Below, one piece after another: positions 29,099 through 38,060 of a stretch of DNA of 64,000 bases. The notes under the pieces are model-generated. The model was not told where the DNA came from and made no database searches. It worked only from the letters and a program-made list of their open reading frames with translations. Numbering within the stretch: the first letter of the stretch is position 1; each line of letters begins with the position of its first letter. The DNA lies in contig NZ_CP135084.1 of assembly GCF_032229285.1 (NCBI RefSeq), positions 1,860,001-1,924,000 on the forward strand, read 5' to 3'. Both the position numbers and the translations under genes were made by a program. Source of the DNA: Rheinheimera sp. MMS21-TC3. GTDB lineage: Bacteria > Pseudomonadota > Gammaproteobacteria > Enterobacterales > Alteromonadaceae.

Positions 29099-30979
29099 AT
29101 GGCAGAAAAAAAACCAGGCTTGCTTCGTCGTTTATTTCGACCTATAGCAAGAATTTATCGTGGCTTTAGAAGTATAGTCTTAAATATCTTATTTATTGTT
29201 ATCGTTATAGGTATTGGCGTAGCAATATTTAGTGATAAAGAATCAGTACAAGTACCGGCAACCTCAGCGTTAATTTTAAACTTAACCGGGGATCTGGTTG
29301 AAGAAAAGCGTTGGACTGATCCTATCTCCGCCGCCATTACAGAAAGTTTAGGTGGCCAAGAAGAAGCTCCCGAGCTATTAGTACGTGATGTAGTAAAAGT
29401 GATAAAACATGCTGCTACCGATAATCGTATTCAAACTATGGTGTTAGATTTATCCTCATTAGGCAGTGGCTCTATGGATAAATTAAAAACTGTTGGCTTA
29501 GCAATAGAAGAATTTAAAGCTGCGGGTAAAAAAGTATTTGCTTATGGCGCCTACTTTGGCCAAAACCAGTACTTTTTAGCTAGTTATGCCGATGAAATTA
29601 GTCTAAGCCCTATGGGTGCCGTTATACTAGAAGGCTTTGGTAGCTACCCTATGTACTATAAAAACGCCTTAGAAAAGCTAAAAATTAATACTCATGTATT
29701 TCGGGTTGGCACTTATAAGTCGGCCGTAGAGCCATTTATGCGTAACGATATGTCCGATGCAGCTAAAGAAGCAAATAGTGAGTGGTTAAATGCATTATGG
29801 TCTGACTATAAGCAACAAGTTGCAGCCCGTCGTGATTTTACTCTTGATACTTTTGATGACACTTATGATTCTATCTTAGCTAAGTTACAAGCAGCTGATG
29901 GTGATATTAGCCTATACTCATTAAATAATGGTTTTGTTGATAATATTCAAACACGTGAAGAGTTTCGTAATAAAATTATCGACATCGTCGGCGAAAATGA
30001 CAAACATACTTATAACAATGTCACTTATAACAACTATGCTAGCCTAGTCATTCCAAAACATACTATAGATAATCCTATTACAGATAAGGTTGCTGTAGTA
30101 GTGGCCCGAGGCATGATTGTTGATGGTCAAGCTAAAGCCGGAACTGTTGGTGGAGATTCAACTGCAGCCTTATTAAGACGTGCTCGTCATGATGATAAAG
30201 TTAAAGCGGTTGTATTACGTATTGATAGCCCAGGTGGTAGTGCCTTTGCTTCTGAAGTTATCGGCCAAGAAATCACTTTGTTACGCCAAGCAGGTAAGCC
30301 TGTCATAGCCTCTATGGGCGCTGTTGCGGCTTCTGGTGGCTATTGGATTGCAGCGCCTAGTAATGAAATTTGGGCCTCTCCTACTACTATAACTGGTTCA
30401 ATTGGTATCTTTGGTTTATTGCACACTGCTGAAGACGCCATGAAAACTTTAGGCTTAAATGTTGATGGTGTAGGTACAACTGAGTTAGCAGGTCTTTCAG
30501 CTGGCTTACCATTGTTTAAAGGCTTAGAACCTAAAGCTAAAGATGTGTTCCAGCTATTAATAGAACGTGGCTATACCGAGTTTTTAACTATGGTTGCTCA
30601 AAATCGAAATATGACCAACATTGAAGTGGACGCCGTAGCCCAAGGCCGTGTTTGGACAGGTAGCAAAGCCTTAGAACTAGGCTTAGTTGATAAACTAGGT
30701 GACTTTAACGATGCGGTAGCTGCTGCTGCAGAAAAAGCTGGCTTAAGCCACTATGACGTTACTGTATTAAAACAAGAGTTAACACCTGCTGAAAAAATGA
30801 TTAATGATATTTTTGGCTCAGCTAAAGTTGCAGCTTGGTTACCGCAAGCTCAGATCAGCAATGAGCGCTTAATATTAAATAAATTAACTAAGCAGTTAAA
30901 ACAAGATTTTGTGTTATTAAACCAGTTTAATGATCCAAATGGCATTTATTCTTATTGTGTAAGTTGCACAGTTAACTGA
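29099..30979 (+). CDS. sppA: Signal peptide peptidase SppA (67-kDa type)
   Basis: A 626-residue inner-membrane serine protease of family S49 that degrades cleaved signal peptides. One transmembrane helix lies at ~26-45 after a basic start. The protein has the duplicated SppA layout: the catalytic lysine is Lys207 (R-V-G-T-Y-K-S-A) in the first half and the nucleophile is Ser412 (V-A-A-S-G-G-Y) in the second, close to E. coli K209 and S409. The C-terminus ends in a C-V-S-C pair. It is followed by a strong terminator before ansA. Confidence 0.95.
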   Translation: MAEKKPGLLRRLFRPIARIYRGFRSIVLNILFIVIVIGIGVAIFSDKESVQVPATSALILNLTGDLVEEKRWTDPISAAITESLGGQEEAPELLVRDVVKVIKHAATDNRIQTMVLDLSSLGSGSMDKLKTVGLAIEEFKAAGKKVFAYGAYFGQNQYFLASYADEISLSPMGAVILEGFGSYPMYYKNALEKLKINTHVFRVGTYKSAVEPFMRNDMSDAAKEANSEWLNALWSDYKQQVAARRDFTLDTFDDTYDSILAKLQAADGDISLYSLNNGFVDNIQTREEFRNKIIDIVGENDKHTYNNVTYNNYASLVIPKHTIDNPITDKVAVVVARGMIVDGQAKAGTVGGDSTAALLRRARHDDKVKAVVLRIDSPGGSAFASEVIGQEITLLRQAGKPVIASMGAVAASGGYWIAAPSNEIWASPTTITGSIGIFGLLHTAEDAMKTLGLNVDGVGTTELAGLSAGLPLFKGLEPKAKDVFQLLIERGYTEFLTMVAQNRNMTNIEVDAVAQGRVWTGSKALELGLVDKLGDFNDAVAAAAEKAGLSHYDVTVLKQELTPAEKMINDIFGSAKVAAWLPQAQISNERLILNKLTKQLKQDFVLLNQFNDPNGIYSYCVSCTVN

Positions 30980-31002
30980 CACTTAGCCTGAACTGTTTTA
31001 CA

Positions 31003-31029
31003 ATGCCCAGTATGTCTGGGCATTTTTTT
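31003..31029 (+). terminator. Intrinsic terminator after sppA
   Basis: ATGCCCAG (31003-31010) and CTGGGCAT (31016-31023) form a perfect 8-bp stem with a 5-nt loop, followed by a run of T. It separates sppA from ansA, whose start is only about 20 bases further. Confidence 0.9.
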
Positions 31030-31048
31030 GATTTTTATAAGTAATAAA

Positions 31049-32068
31049 ATGAATAATAGAAAACGAATTTATGTTGCCTACACCGGCGGTACTATAGGGA
31101 TGCAGCATTCCGAGCAAGGCTTTATTCCTGTTCCTGGTTTTTTAACCGACACGGTTAAAAACATGCCTGAGTTTTATCGGGATGAAATGCCGCTATTTCA
31201 TATTCATGAATATGAACCGGTAATAGATTCATCAGACATGACACCAGAGCACTGGCAAACCATAGCAGATGATATTCGCCAACATTACTCCGACTATGAT
31301 GGTTTTGTGGTCTTGCATGGCACTGACACTATGGCCTATACGGCATCGGCCTTATCATTTATGTTAGAAAACCTAGCTAAGCCTGTCATCGTAACCGGAT
31401 CGCAAATACCTTTAGCCCAAATGCGTTCTGACGGCCAAGTTAACCTATTAAACGCATTATATTTAGCCGCTTATTATCCTATTGCTGAAGTGAGTTTATT
31501 TTTTAACAATCAATTGTTTCGCGGCAATAGAGCGACGAAAGCTGATGCTAATGGCTTTAATGCCTTCGCCTCACCTAATTTCCCTGCTCTTATTGAAGCG
31601 GGCATTAAAATTAATTTAATCGCAGGTAAGTTACAACATCAGCCAACCTCAGCGCCATTACAAGTAGCCACTATAGTACCGCAACCTATTAGTGTGGTGA
31701 CTTTATATCCTGGTATTAGTAATGACGTTATTCAAAATATGACCGCCAGCCCTATTAGGGCTTTAATTATTAAATCTTTTGGTGTTGGCAATGCACCGCA
31801 GCGGCCAGAATTACTAAAAATATTAACTGAAGCTAGCGAACGTGGCTTAATTCTTGTTAACTGCACCCAATGCTTTAAAGGCACTGTTAATATGCAAGGT
31901 TACGCAACAGGTAGCGCGCTGGAACAATGTGGCGTAATTAGTGGTTTTGATATGACCTTAGAGGCAGCCTTAACTAAACTGCATTACTTGCTAAGCAAGC
32001 CCTTAACCGCAGAACAAATACGCCAGAAAATGCAGCAAAACTTACGCGGTGAACTTACCTCAGCATAA
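31049..32068 (+). CDS. ansA: Type I L-asparaginase
   Basis: A 339-residue cytoplasmic asparaginase, the size of E. coli AnsA. The two catalytic threonine motifs are Y-T-G-G-T-I-G-M near residue 10-17 and L-H-G-T-D-T-M-A-Y-T-A-S-A near 90-102. No signal peptide is present, which separates it from periplasmic AnsB. The ATG at 31049 is chosen: the longer TTG-initiated frame would start inside the T run of the sppA terminator. The upstream gap is too short for a typical promoter, so transcription may come from read-through of sppA or from a promoter within the sppA 3' end. Confidence 0.93.
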   Translation: MNNRKRIYVAYTGGTIGMQHSEQGFIPVPGFLTDTVKNMPEFYRDEMPLFHIHEYEPVIDSSDMTPEHWQTIADDIRQHYSDYDGFVVLHGTDTMAYTASALSFMLENLAKPVIVTGSQIPLAQMRSDGQVNLLNALYLAAYYPIAEVSLFFNNQLFRGNRATKADANGFNAFASPNFPALIEAGIKINLIAGKLQHQPTSAPLQVATIVPQPISVVTLYPGISNDVIQNMTASPIRALIIKSFGVGNAPQRPELLKILTEASERGLILVNCTQCFKGTVNMQGYATGSALEQCGVISGFDMTLEAALTKLHYLLSKPLTAEQIRQKMQQNLRGELTSA

Positions 32069-32075
32069 TATCAAC

Positions 32076-32112
32076 TCTGGCTAAACCTATTTGCACTTAA
32101 AGTTTAGCCAGA
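32076..32112. terminator. Hairpin between convergent ansA and cysteine-synthase-like genes
   Basis: TCTGGCTAAAC (32076-32086) and GTTTAGCCAGA (32102-32112) form a perfect 11-bp stem around a 15-nt loop. The T tract is missing on both sides. Its position between two convergent stops makes a shared transcript-end function likely. Confidence 0.6.
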
Positions 32113-32121
32113 ACTAAACGC

Positions 32122-33168
32122 TTATACAGCTACTGTTACTACTTGTTCTGCCATTTTACGATATCTGTCTAGCAAATTTGGCAAGGTTTCATATTGCTCA
32201 CTAATACCTTTTTCTAATAAAAACTCAGGATTATACAACTTAGAATATGAGCGCTCGCCTAAATCACAAGCAAAGGTAACAATATTTCGGCCGGTATTGC
32301 CCTGCACTGCAGCCATCACAGCACCAGCAACATTTAATGCTGAGCTACTACCTAAAACTAGGCCATCGTTATCACGAACATAACGCGATATCGTCACTAA
32401 ATCTTGGTCGGGTAAGGTAACAGCGTGGTCAATTTTGGCTTTTTTAAAGTTTTCAACTAGGCGCATAATACCAATGCCTTCAGTAAAAGAGCCACCCGCT
32501 GCTTTGTACTCACCATATTGCAAATAATGTGCTATGCCTGAGCCTTCAGGATCAACTAACCAAACATCAATATCTTTGTTTTGTTGTTTTAAATAAGCTG
32601 ATGTACCCGCAATAGTGCCACCTGTGCCGCAGACTGATACCAACACATCAACCTTACCCGATGTTTGTTGCCAAATCTCAGGGCCAGTATGTGCAAAGTG
32701 AGCTTTATAGTTGCTTAAATTTTCAAACTGATTGGCCCACCAATAATCACTGTTTTGTTCGGCAATACGCCTAGCTGTATGATAAAAATGGTTTTCATTA
32801 GCAAAGCCACAAGCGTCAACTAATTTAAGCTGTGCACCATGTAAGGTTATCATCCGTTCTTTTTCAGGCGTTTGGCCTTTTGGCATCACAGTTAACATGT
32901 TAAACCCTAGCGCTTTTGCCACTAGGGCTAACCCTATCCCAGTATTACCAGCGGTGCCTTCAACTATGGTCATACCAGGCTTTAACTCACCACGCTGCAC
33001 AGCATCGCTCACTATTTGTAAAGCAGCTCTGTCTTTAACCGAACCACCAGGGTTCTGAAATTCACATTTAATATAAATATTACAACCGGTTAAAGTAGAT
33101 AATGACTCTAGTTTTAGTAAATCTGTATTACCAATAAGCTCAGTAACATTGTTTTTTATTTTTGACAT
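32122..33168 (-). CDS. Cysteine synthase family PLP enzyme (divergent CysK-like)
   Basis: A 348-residue fold-type II PLP enzyme. The PLP lysine is in N-P-G-G-S-V-K-D-R-A near 41-50, the substrate loop reads E-G-T-A-G-N-T-G-I-G-L near 69-79, and the phosphate-binding loop is G-T-G-G-T-I-A-G-T near 180. In CysK and CysM the substrate loop is usually P-T-S-G-N-T-G; the G-T-A-G-N-T-G form and a longer C-terminus put this in a separate subgroup annotated as cysteine synthase A in marine gammaproteobacteria. O-acetylserine sulfhydrylase activity is likely but the true substrate could differ. Confidence 0.82.
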   Translation of the reverse strand: MSKIKNNVTELIGNTDLLKLESLSTLTGCNIYIKCEFQNPGGSVKDRAALQIVSDAVQRGELKPGMTIVEGTAGNTGIGLALVAKALGFNMLTVMPKGQTPEKERMITLHGAQLKLVDACGFANENHFYHTARRIAEQNSDYWWANQFENLSNYKAHFAHTGPEIWQQTSGKVDVLVSVCGTGGTIAGTSAYLKQQNKDIDVWLVDPEGSGIAHYLQYGEYKAAGGSFTEGIGIMRLVENFKKAKIDHAVTLPDQDLVTISRYVRDNDGLVLGSSSALNVAGAVMAAVQGNTGRNIVTFACDLGERSYSKLYNPEFLLEKGISEQYETLPNLLDRYRKMAEQVVTVAV

Positions 33169-33216
33169 AAATAAACCCTAGTTAAGTTACTTTTATGGGT
33201 AAAGTGTAGTTGTGTT

Positions 33217-33250
33217 AGAAAAAAATACCGGTGGTTTTGGCACCGGTATT
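33217..33250 (-). terminator. Intrinsic terminator of the DUF349 gene cluster
   Basis: AATACCGGTG (33224-33233) and CACCGGTATT (33241-33250) form a perfect 10-bp stem with a 7-nt loop, followed on the minus strand by a T run. It lies about 40 bases past the DUF349 stop. Confidence 0.88.
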
Positions 33251-33291
33251 TTATGTTATTGACAAATGTTGAGACTAATAAAAAGTGTAGC

Positions 33292-35982
33292 TTAGATAAA
33301 TATCGCTTTTACTCGGGCTAATAAGGCTTGTTCATTATCTTTAACCTGACCAAACTGTAACCAGCGGTGCAGTAAGTCGTGTACTTCTAGTGAATGACCT
33401 TGATTGTGTTTTTCAGACATTAACACTAGTTGTACTTGTTGCCTTTGGTTTTTTAATGCCTCTGGTGAGGGTTTGTCGGCTAGTATTTCTAGTGCTAGGG
33501 TTAATTCTTCCCGGCTAAATTGCTGCTCTTGTTGCTTGTTAAAGCTGTCTCGATACGGCGCCGGTAAATCAGTGGCTTCTAACTCTGCTGAACTAAGTAA
33601 ATCAAACATAGCATTAAACTCAGCTTGCTGTTGCTGCTGGCGTATTTGCTGTAGCTTAAACTGTGCTTTTTGAATTAAGCCTTTAAGCGCATGCGGATTA
33701 TCGGTTTGGTTTAATAGGCTAATCACCTCTTCTACTGCCACTGTAGTTTCTGCTGCTTGCAACTGAGCCGTGTATTGTTCTAATTGCTGCTGCATAGCTT
33801 CTTTATCGGCTTGCTCGGCTAATTGCTGTTGTTGGTATTGCTCAGCTCGGCTATTAAAGAAGCCATCGCATAATTGCCTAAATTCCTGCCATAAAGCTTG
33901 ATCTTGTTTACGCGCTGCTGAACCTAAGGTTTTCCACTTTTGCTGGCTTTCTTTTAAAATAGTGGCTGTCACCTGAGGCTGGTCTAGGGTTAATGCATTT
34001 TTAACTTGTTCTATTAACAGCTGTTTTTGCTCAGCTACTTGCTGTTGTAAGCTGGTAATTTGCTGGCGAATAGGTTTTATAGCTGCTTGATATTGCTGAT
34101 AAAGGGCTTGATATTGCACTTTATCTACCGCCCCTGCTTGTTGCCAAGCTTGGCGCAGGTTATTTAGCAGTTGTTCTAATGGCTTTAACTCTATAGCCGT
34201 TAGATCAATTTGTTCTGCTTGTTGAATAATAGCTTGGCGCTGGCGTAAATGCTCGGCTCTTTGCTGATCTAAATTAGCAAAATATACTCGGCAAGCCGCA
34301 AAAGCCCGTTCACAAGCAAGATCAAAAGCAGCATTTAGTTCAGGTTCTAATTCTGCTGCCGCTTTACCTAAACTATTCCAAGTTGCTCTAGCTTGTTTAA
34401 CTTGCTCGGCACGCTGATGAATATCACTATCGGCGATTTGCTCAGGTAATTGCTGCATTTCAGCTAACAAAGCTTGTTTGCGTGGCGTGGCAATATATTC
34501 TTGCCAATCACCTAACTCAGCAATTTTTTCCCGAACATACTCAAGCTCTTTACTTACCATGGCTTGTTGTTGGTTTGATAATTGACCAAAATCTTGCTCT
34601 ATGCCCTTACTTAAACCAAATAAAACATTAAACTTACCGGCTTGATATAAACGCTTAAACTGGGCCATTTTACTTCGGCACTGGCGTAATGTTTTATCGG
34701 TTTCCATGTTAGCCTGTTTAATAAGCTGTTGCCATTGCTGCTGCAGCTGGCTTTTAGCCTCTGCTAAGCTTTCTGGTACAGCAATAGCCATTTTTTTGCT
34801 TATAGTGCGCCACTGTTGTTGCCACTGCTGTAGCTTTGGCTCTAGTGCCATAACAGCTGCAGTATCTGCAGCTAGTGGTAATGCCGCCCAATCGGCCACA
34901 ATTTGAGTTAGCTGAGTTAGCTGTTCTACTAGTGCTGGCAAGTTTTCTAGCTGCTGCTGTAACTTAGATACCTTAGTAGTTAAAACTGCTGGTGCTTGTG
35001 CAGTTTGTAGCTCGGTTGCGATTTCTATTAATTGCTGTTCAAGCAACTGGGCAGCACTAAGATCTGTTGTTAATAAGGCTGCTTGCAGTTGTTGCTCTAA
35101 ACTGGTTAGGCGCTGAGTTAAGCTTGCTAATAATGCTGCTTTAGCATCAGCCGCCGCTATAGCTGCTTGCTTTTCTGCTAGCTCAGCTAAACGTGGTGCT
35201 AACCATTGTTGAAGCTGTTGCTGAATTTTCTGGTATTTGTCACTAAATACTTCAGCCTCAGCACCTAAACAATCTAAATCTTTGGCCAGTGTTTGCCATT
35301 CTTGTTGATATTGTTCTATTTGGCTGGGTAACTCAGCAACACTGTATCTGTCACGGAGTGCATTATATTTTGATAAAAATAAAGTCAGTTGCTTACGTAA
35401 GGTTATGGGTAATTGTTTTTGCTGCTCTAATTGTTGTAGTTTTTCGGCAATAACTTGCTGCAATTCACCATCAAGACGTTTGTATAAGCGCTCTAACGTT
35501 TTTTCATCATTAATAAAACTTAACAAATGCTGTTTATGCTCTAGGGATAATATTTCATCTTGCAGTGCTTGAGTATAAAGCTCTAACTTGTTTAAGCGTT
35601 GTAACAAGTTAAATTTTATTGTTGGATCAGTTTCAGCTACTGCTAGCTGCTCTAATATACTGCTGCGGTTACATTGGGTTATAAAGGTCTGTTTTAGCTT
35701 AGTATCAACCTGATTATGCAGTAGCATTTCAATTAAACGCTGCTCAGATAATAACTGTAATCGTTCACTATTATCGTGTTTGCTAGCTTGCCACCATAGA
35801 GAAAAATCATTTAACTTAGTTAAGGCTACACGGCGTACGGCTTCAGAGCCATCGTTAAAGGCAAGCTCATGTAAAATGGTTTTATGAACCGGTGTAGCAA
35901 CATTAAGCTCATTAATTGCAGCTTGGCGTACATTGGCATCTTTATGCTGCCACTTTGGTTTAAAGAAACGTTTAAAGATCAT
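33292..35982 (-). CDS. DUF349 repeat protein, large coiled-coil
   Basis: An 896-residue protein rich in Gln, Leu and Ala. Residues ~1-100 resemble HEAT-type helical repeats (Q-H-K-D-A-N-V-R-Q-A-A-I-N-E-L). The rest is long coiled coil with several DUF349 units, seen as repeated W-x-x-x-G-x-A/P segments (for example W-N-S-L-G-K-A, W-Q-Q-A-G-A-V and W-K-T-L-G-S-A). No enzyme motif is visible and the function is unknown; a structural or scaffold role is inference. The ATG at 35982 overlaps the end of yeaC by 11 bases. The longer frame starts with TTG upstream. Confidence 0.85.
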   Translation of the reverse strand: MIFKRFFKPKWQHKDANVRQAAINELNVATPVHKTILHELAFNDGSEAVRRVALTKLNDFSLWWQASKHDNSERLQLLSEQRLIEMLLHNQVDTKLKQTFITQCNRSSILEQLAVAETDPTIKFNLLQRLNKLELYTQALQDEILSLEHKQHLLSFINDEKTLERLYKRLDGELQQVIAEKLQQLEQQKQLPITLRKQLTLFLSKYNALRDRYSVAELPSQIEQYQQEWQTLAKDLDCLGAEAEVFSDKYQKIQQQLQQWLAPRLAELAEKQAAIAAADAKAALLASLTQRLTSLEQQLQAALLTTDLSAAQLLEQQLIEIATELQTAQAPAVLTTKVSKLQQQLENLPALVEQLTQLTQIVADWAALPLAADTAAVMALEPKLQQWQQQWRTISKKMAIAVPESLAEAKSQLQQQWQQLIKQANMETDKTLRQCRSKMAQFKRLYQAGKFNVLFGLSKGIEQDFGQLSNQQQAMVSKELEYVREKIAELGDWQEYIATPRKQALLAEMQQLPEQIADSDIHQRAEQVKQARATWNSLGKAAAELEPELNAAFDLACERAFAACRVYFANLDQQRAEHLRQRQAIIQQAEQIDLTAIELKPLEQLLNNLRQAWQQAGAVDKVQYQALYQQYQAAIKPIRQQITSLQQQVAEQKQLLIEQVKNALTLDQPQVTATILKESQQKWKTLGSAARKQDQALWQEFRQLCDGFFNSRAEQYQQQQLAEQADKEAMQQQLEQYTAQLQAAETTVAVEEVISLLNQTDNPHALKGLIQKAQFKLQQIRQQQQQAEFNAMFDLLSSAELEATDLPAPYRDSFNKQQEQQFSREELTLALEILADKPSPEALKNQRQQVQLVLMSEKHNQGHSLEVHDLLHRWLQFGQVKDNEQALLARVKAIFI

Positions 35983-36253
35983 CGTGTGAAAACCTTGCAA
36001 TAGAGGGCTGTGGTTCGTATTGTTTTTTTAATTCTGCTTTGGTTTTTTGAATCATCTGGCCATCAGCACCTATAGTGAACAACTCTTCGGATTTTAACAC
36101 TTGAGCCTGATATGCCATTACTAGCTGTAAGCTATGCGCTAATTGAGCCTCGGTTAATAGTGTACCATCTGCCCAGCGTCTGGTTTCTACAGACTGAACT
36201 AGCTTTTCATAAGTGTCAGGTGTCATAGCCTGAATTAACGCATTTAAATTCAT
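35972..36253 (-). CDS. yeaC: YeaC family protein (DUF1315)
   Basis: A 93-residue protein matching E. coli YeaC along its length: M-N-L-x-x-x-I-x-x-M-T-P-x-x-Y near 1-15, W-A-D-G-T-x-L-T-E-x-Q near 27-37, L-Q-L-V-M-x-Y/W-Q-A near 42-50 and a central G-Q-M-I-Q-K-T-K segment. Function is not established. It lies four bases downstream of a zinc-ribbon membrane-protein gene and its stop overlaps the DUF349 start, so the three form one translational unit. Confidence 0.88.
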   Translation of the reverse strand: MNLNALIQAMTPDTYEKLVQSVETRRWADGTLLTEAQLAHSLQLVMAYQAQVLKSEELFTIGADGQMIQKTKAELKKQYEPQPSIARFSHDDL

Positions 36254-36256
36254 TGG

Positions 36257-36583
36257 TTATTTTCGCTTTTTTATCAGTAATATACGACCACGAGTAATAA
36301 TGTACCAAATAAAGCCCACTAAGATACAGCCATAAGCTATAAGCTGCTGAAAACTACCAGCGACAGGGTCCCACCAATACAATAAGCCAAAACCTAATAG
36401 AAATAAGATTAAGGCCAACATTGATTGCGTAATTAAACTTTGTACCTTATCAAAATGTTTATCGCGCGCTAATGCGTGCATTTTTTCTGGCGTCATTGCC
36501 GTTAAATCTTTTTTACAATGATTACACTCTGTACTTTTATCTGATATTTTCCGCCCGCAAAATGGACATGCAATAATTGCCAT
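36257..36583 (-). CDS. Small zinc-ribbon membrane protein
   Basis: A 108-residue protein. The N-terminal zinc ribbon has C-P-F-C (residues 6-9) and C-N-H-C near 20-23, and two transmembrane helices lie at ~53-70 and ~79-97, ending in a basic tail R-I-L-L-I-K-K-R-K. No specific family is recognised beyond the zinc-ribbon_2-like N-terminus. It is the first gene of a three-gene unit with yeaC and the DUF349 gene. Its role is unknown. Confidence 0.72.
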   Translation of the reverse strand: MAIIACPFCGRKISDKSTECNHCKKDLTAMTPEKMHALARDKHFDKVQSLITQSMLALILFLLGFGLLYWWDPVAGSFQQLIAYGCILVGFIWYIITRGRILLIKKRK

Positions 36584-36711
36584 ATTGTTTTAACCTGTAA
36601 ATTTATAAGATACTGGTTGCTTAGGTACTGCAACAAATTAAGCCAAATAAAATTGTGACGAATTGTTTAACACTAAAAGCATTAAACAACTCGCGCTATT
36701 TAGACAATTAA

Positions 36712-37839
36712 TTAGCGTAAATCGTCAACTACTGCTAACACTGCTATTAACATATCTTGACCTAACTTCATTGAACGGATATCAGACCAGCCAGTGGCTT
36801 CATCTGGCAAGTTTGCATTATCTTTAAATGGCATTTCTACCGTATAAGATAAGCATTTAAAGTGGTCGCCCACCCAAGCTGCAGCAACGGTCATATTTGC
36901 TTGACCAGGTGCTTCTAAATCATAACCATATTCGGTTTGAAATTCTGGCGTCACAGTAACTAAAGTTTGCTTAAAGGTATTTTCTAATTGCTCAATGCGA
37001 GAATTGTAAGATGGTACCCCTTCTGTACCTGCAACAAAGTTGTAAGGTAGATTTTCATCACCGTGGATATCTAAAAACATATCAACGCCAACTTCTTGCA
37101 TTTTGTTACGTACTAAAAATACTTCTGGGCTTTTTTCCATACTAGGTGTTTGCCATTCACGGTTAAGGTTAGTTCCCACCGCATTAGTACGTAAATGACC
37201 ACGAACTGAGCCATCTGGATTCATATTTGGCACTATATAAAACACAGCTTTGTCTAATAGTGTTCTGGCAACACCATCATCTTCATCTAATAAACGATCC
37301 ACTAAGCCTTCAATTAGCCATTCTGCCATGCTTTCGCCTGGATGTTGACGCGCCGTGATCCAGATATTTTTCTTACCTTCTGCTGGTTCACCAATAATAA
37401 GCATACTCATATCACGGCCATCTAAAGTCTCACCCAACTCCACTAACTGACAGTTATAGTCAGCTTGTGATTGGTGCAATAAGTCCATATGGCGCTCGTA
37501 GCTATAAGGGGCAAAATAAGCAAAATAGCAAGACTCAGCTTCAGGAAAATGGTTGATGGTAAGTACCTGGCCATCATATTCTGTGTCTACTCTAAACCAG
37601 TTTTGGCGGTCATAAGAAGCTACGGCTTGGTAATCTTTCCAGCCATCTGGATAAGCTGCACCACCCGCATTCATCAGCATAATTTTATGTGGTTCAGCAT
37701 GAGGTGTACTTAAACGAAAGTGAAACCATTGATAAAATTCTGATTGATTATCTTTACGAATAGCTAGTTGAATATTATCTGGGCTGTCTGCTTTGATAAC
37801 CTCGATATTACCACTATCAAAATTACTGGTTATTTTCAT
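36712..37839 (-). CDS. M14 zinc carboxypeptidase, Nna1/cytosolic carboxypeptidase-like
   Basis: A 375-residue cytoplasmic protein without signal peptide. Residues ~1-125 form the beta-sandwich domain characteristic of Nna1/AGTPBP-type carboxypeptidases (F-x-W-F-H-F-R-L and P-Y-S-Y-E-R-H). The catalytic domain has zinc ligands His166 and Glu169 (R-Q-H-P-G-E-S), His259 (D-I-H-G-D-E), substrate-binding N-P-D-G and N-x-N-R-E-W, and the general base Glu335 (T-V-E-M-P). Eukaryotic relatives trim polyglutamate from tubulin; the bacterial substrate is unknown. It is a single gene. Confidence 0.88.
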   Translation of the reverse strand: MKITSNFDSGNIEVIKADSPDNIQLAIRKDNQSEFYQWFHFRLSTPHAEPHKIMLMNAGGAAYPDGWKDYQAVASYDRQNWFRVDTEYDGQVLTINHFPEAESCYFAYFAPYSYERHMDLLHQSQADYNCQLVELGETLDGRDMSMLIIGEPAEGKKNIWITARQHPGESMAEWLIEGLVDRLLDEDDGVARTLLDKAVFYIVPNMNPDGSVRGHLRTNAVGTNLNREWQTPSMEKSPEVFLVRNKMQEVGVDMFLDIHGDENLPYNFVAGTEGVPSYNSRIEQLENTFKQTLVTVTPEFQTEYGYDLEAPGQANMTVAAAWVGDHFKCLSYTVEMPFKDNANLPDEATGWSDIRSMKLGQDMLIAVLAVVDDLR

Positions 37840-38020
37840 GTCGTTTATCCTTACTTAAGATGAAATATGGCGCAAGTCACTATAAATTATCGTTAAATAG
37901 CTATTAATAACCCTGTAGTAACGTTGCAATAGCTGCTTTATAAAAAACATTTCAAAGTTTTAAAATAATTTATATGAATTTGAAGGTAACTGCGCTTGAT
38001 TCTATCAGTTTATAATTAAA

Positions 38021-38045
38021 GAAAAAGCCGCTTTTAGCGGCTTTT
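38021..38045 (-). terminator. Intrinsic terminator of the GAPDH gene
   Basis: AAAGCCGC (38024-38031) pairs with GCGGCTTT (38037-38044) around a 5-nt loop, with T residues continuing on the minus strand. It is about 17 bases past the GAPDH stop. Confidence 0.85.
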
Positions 38046-38060
38046 CGATTAAATAGCGTT

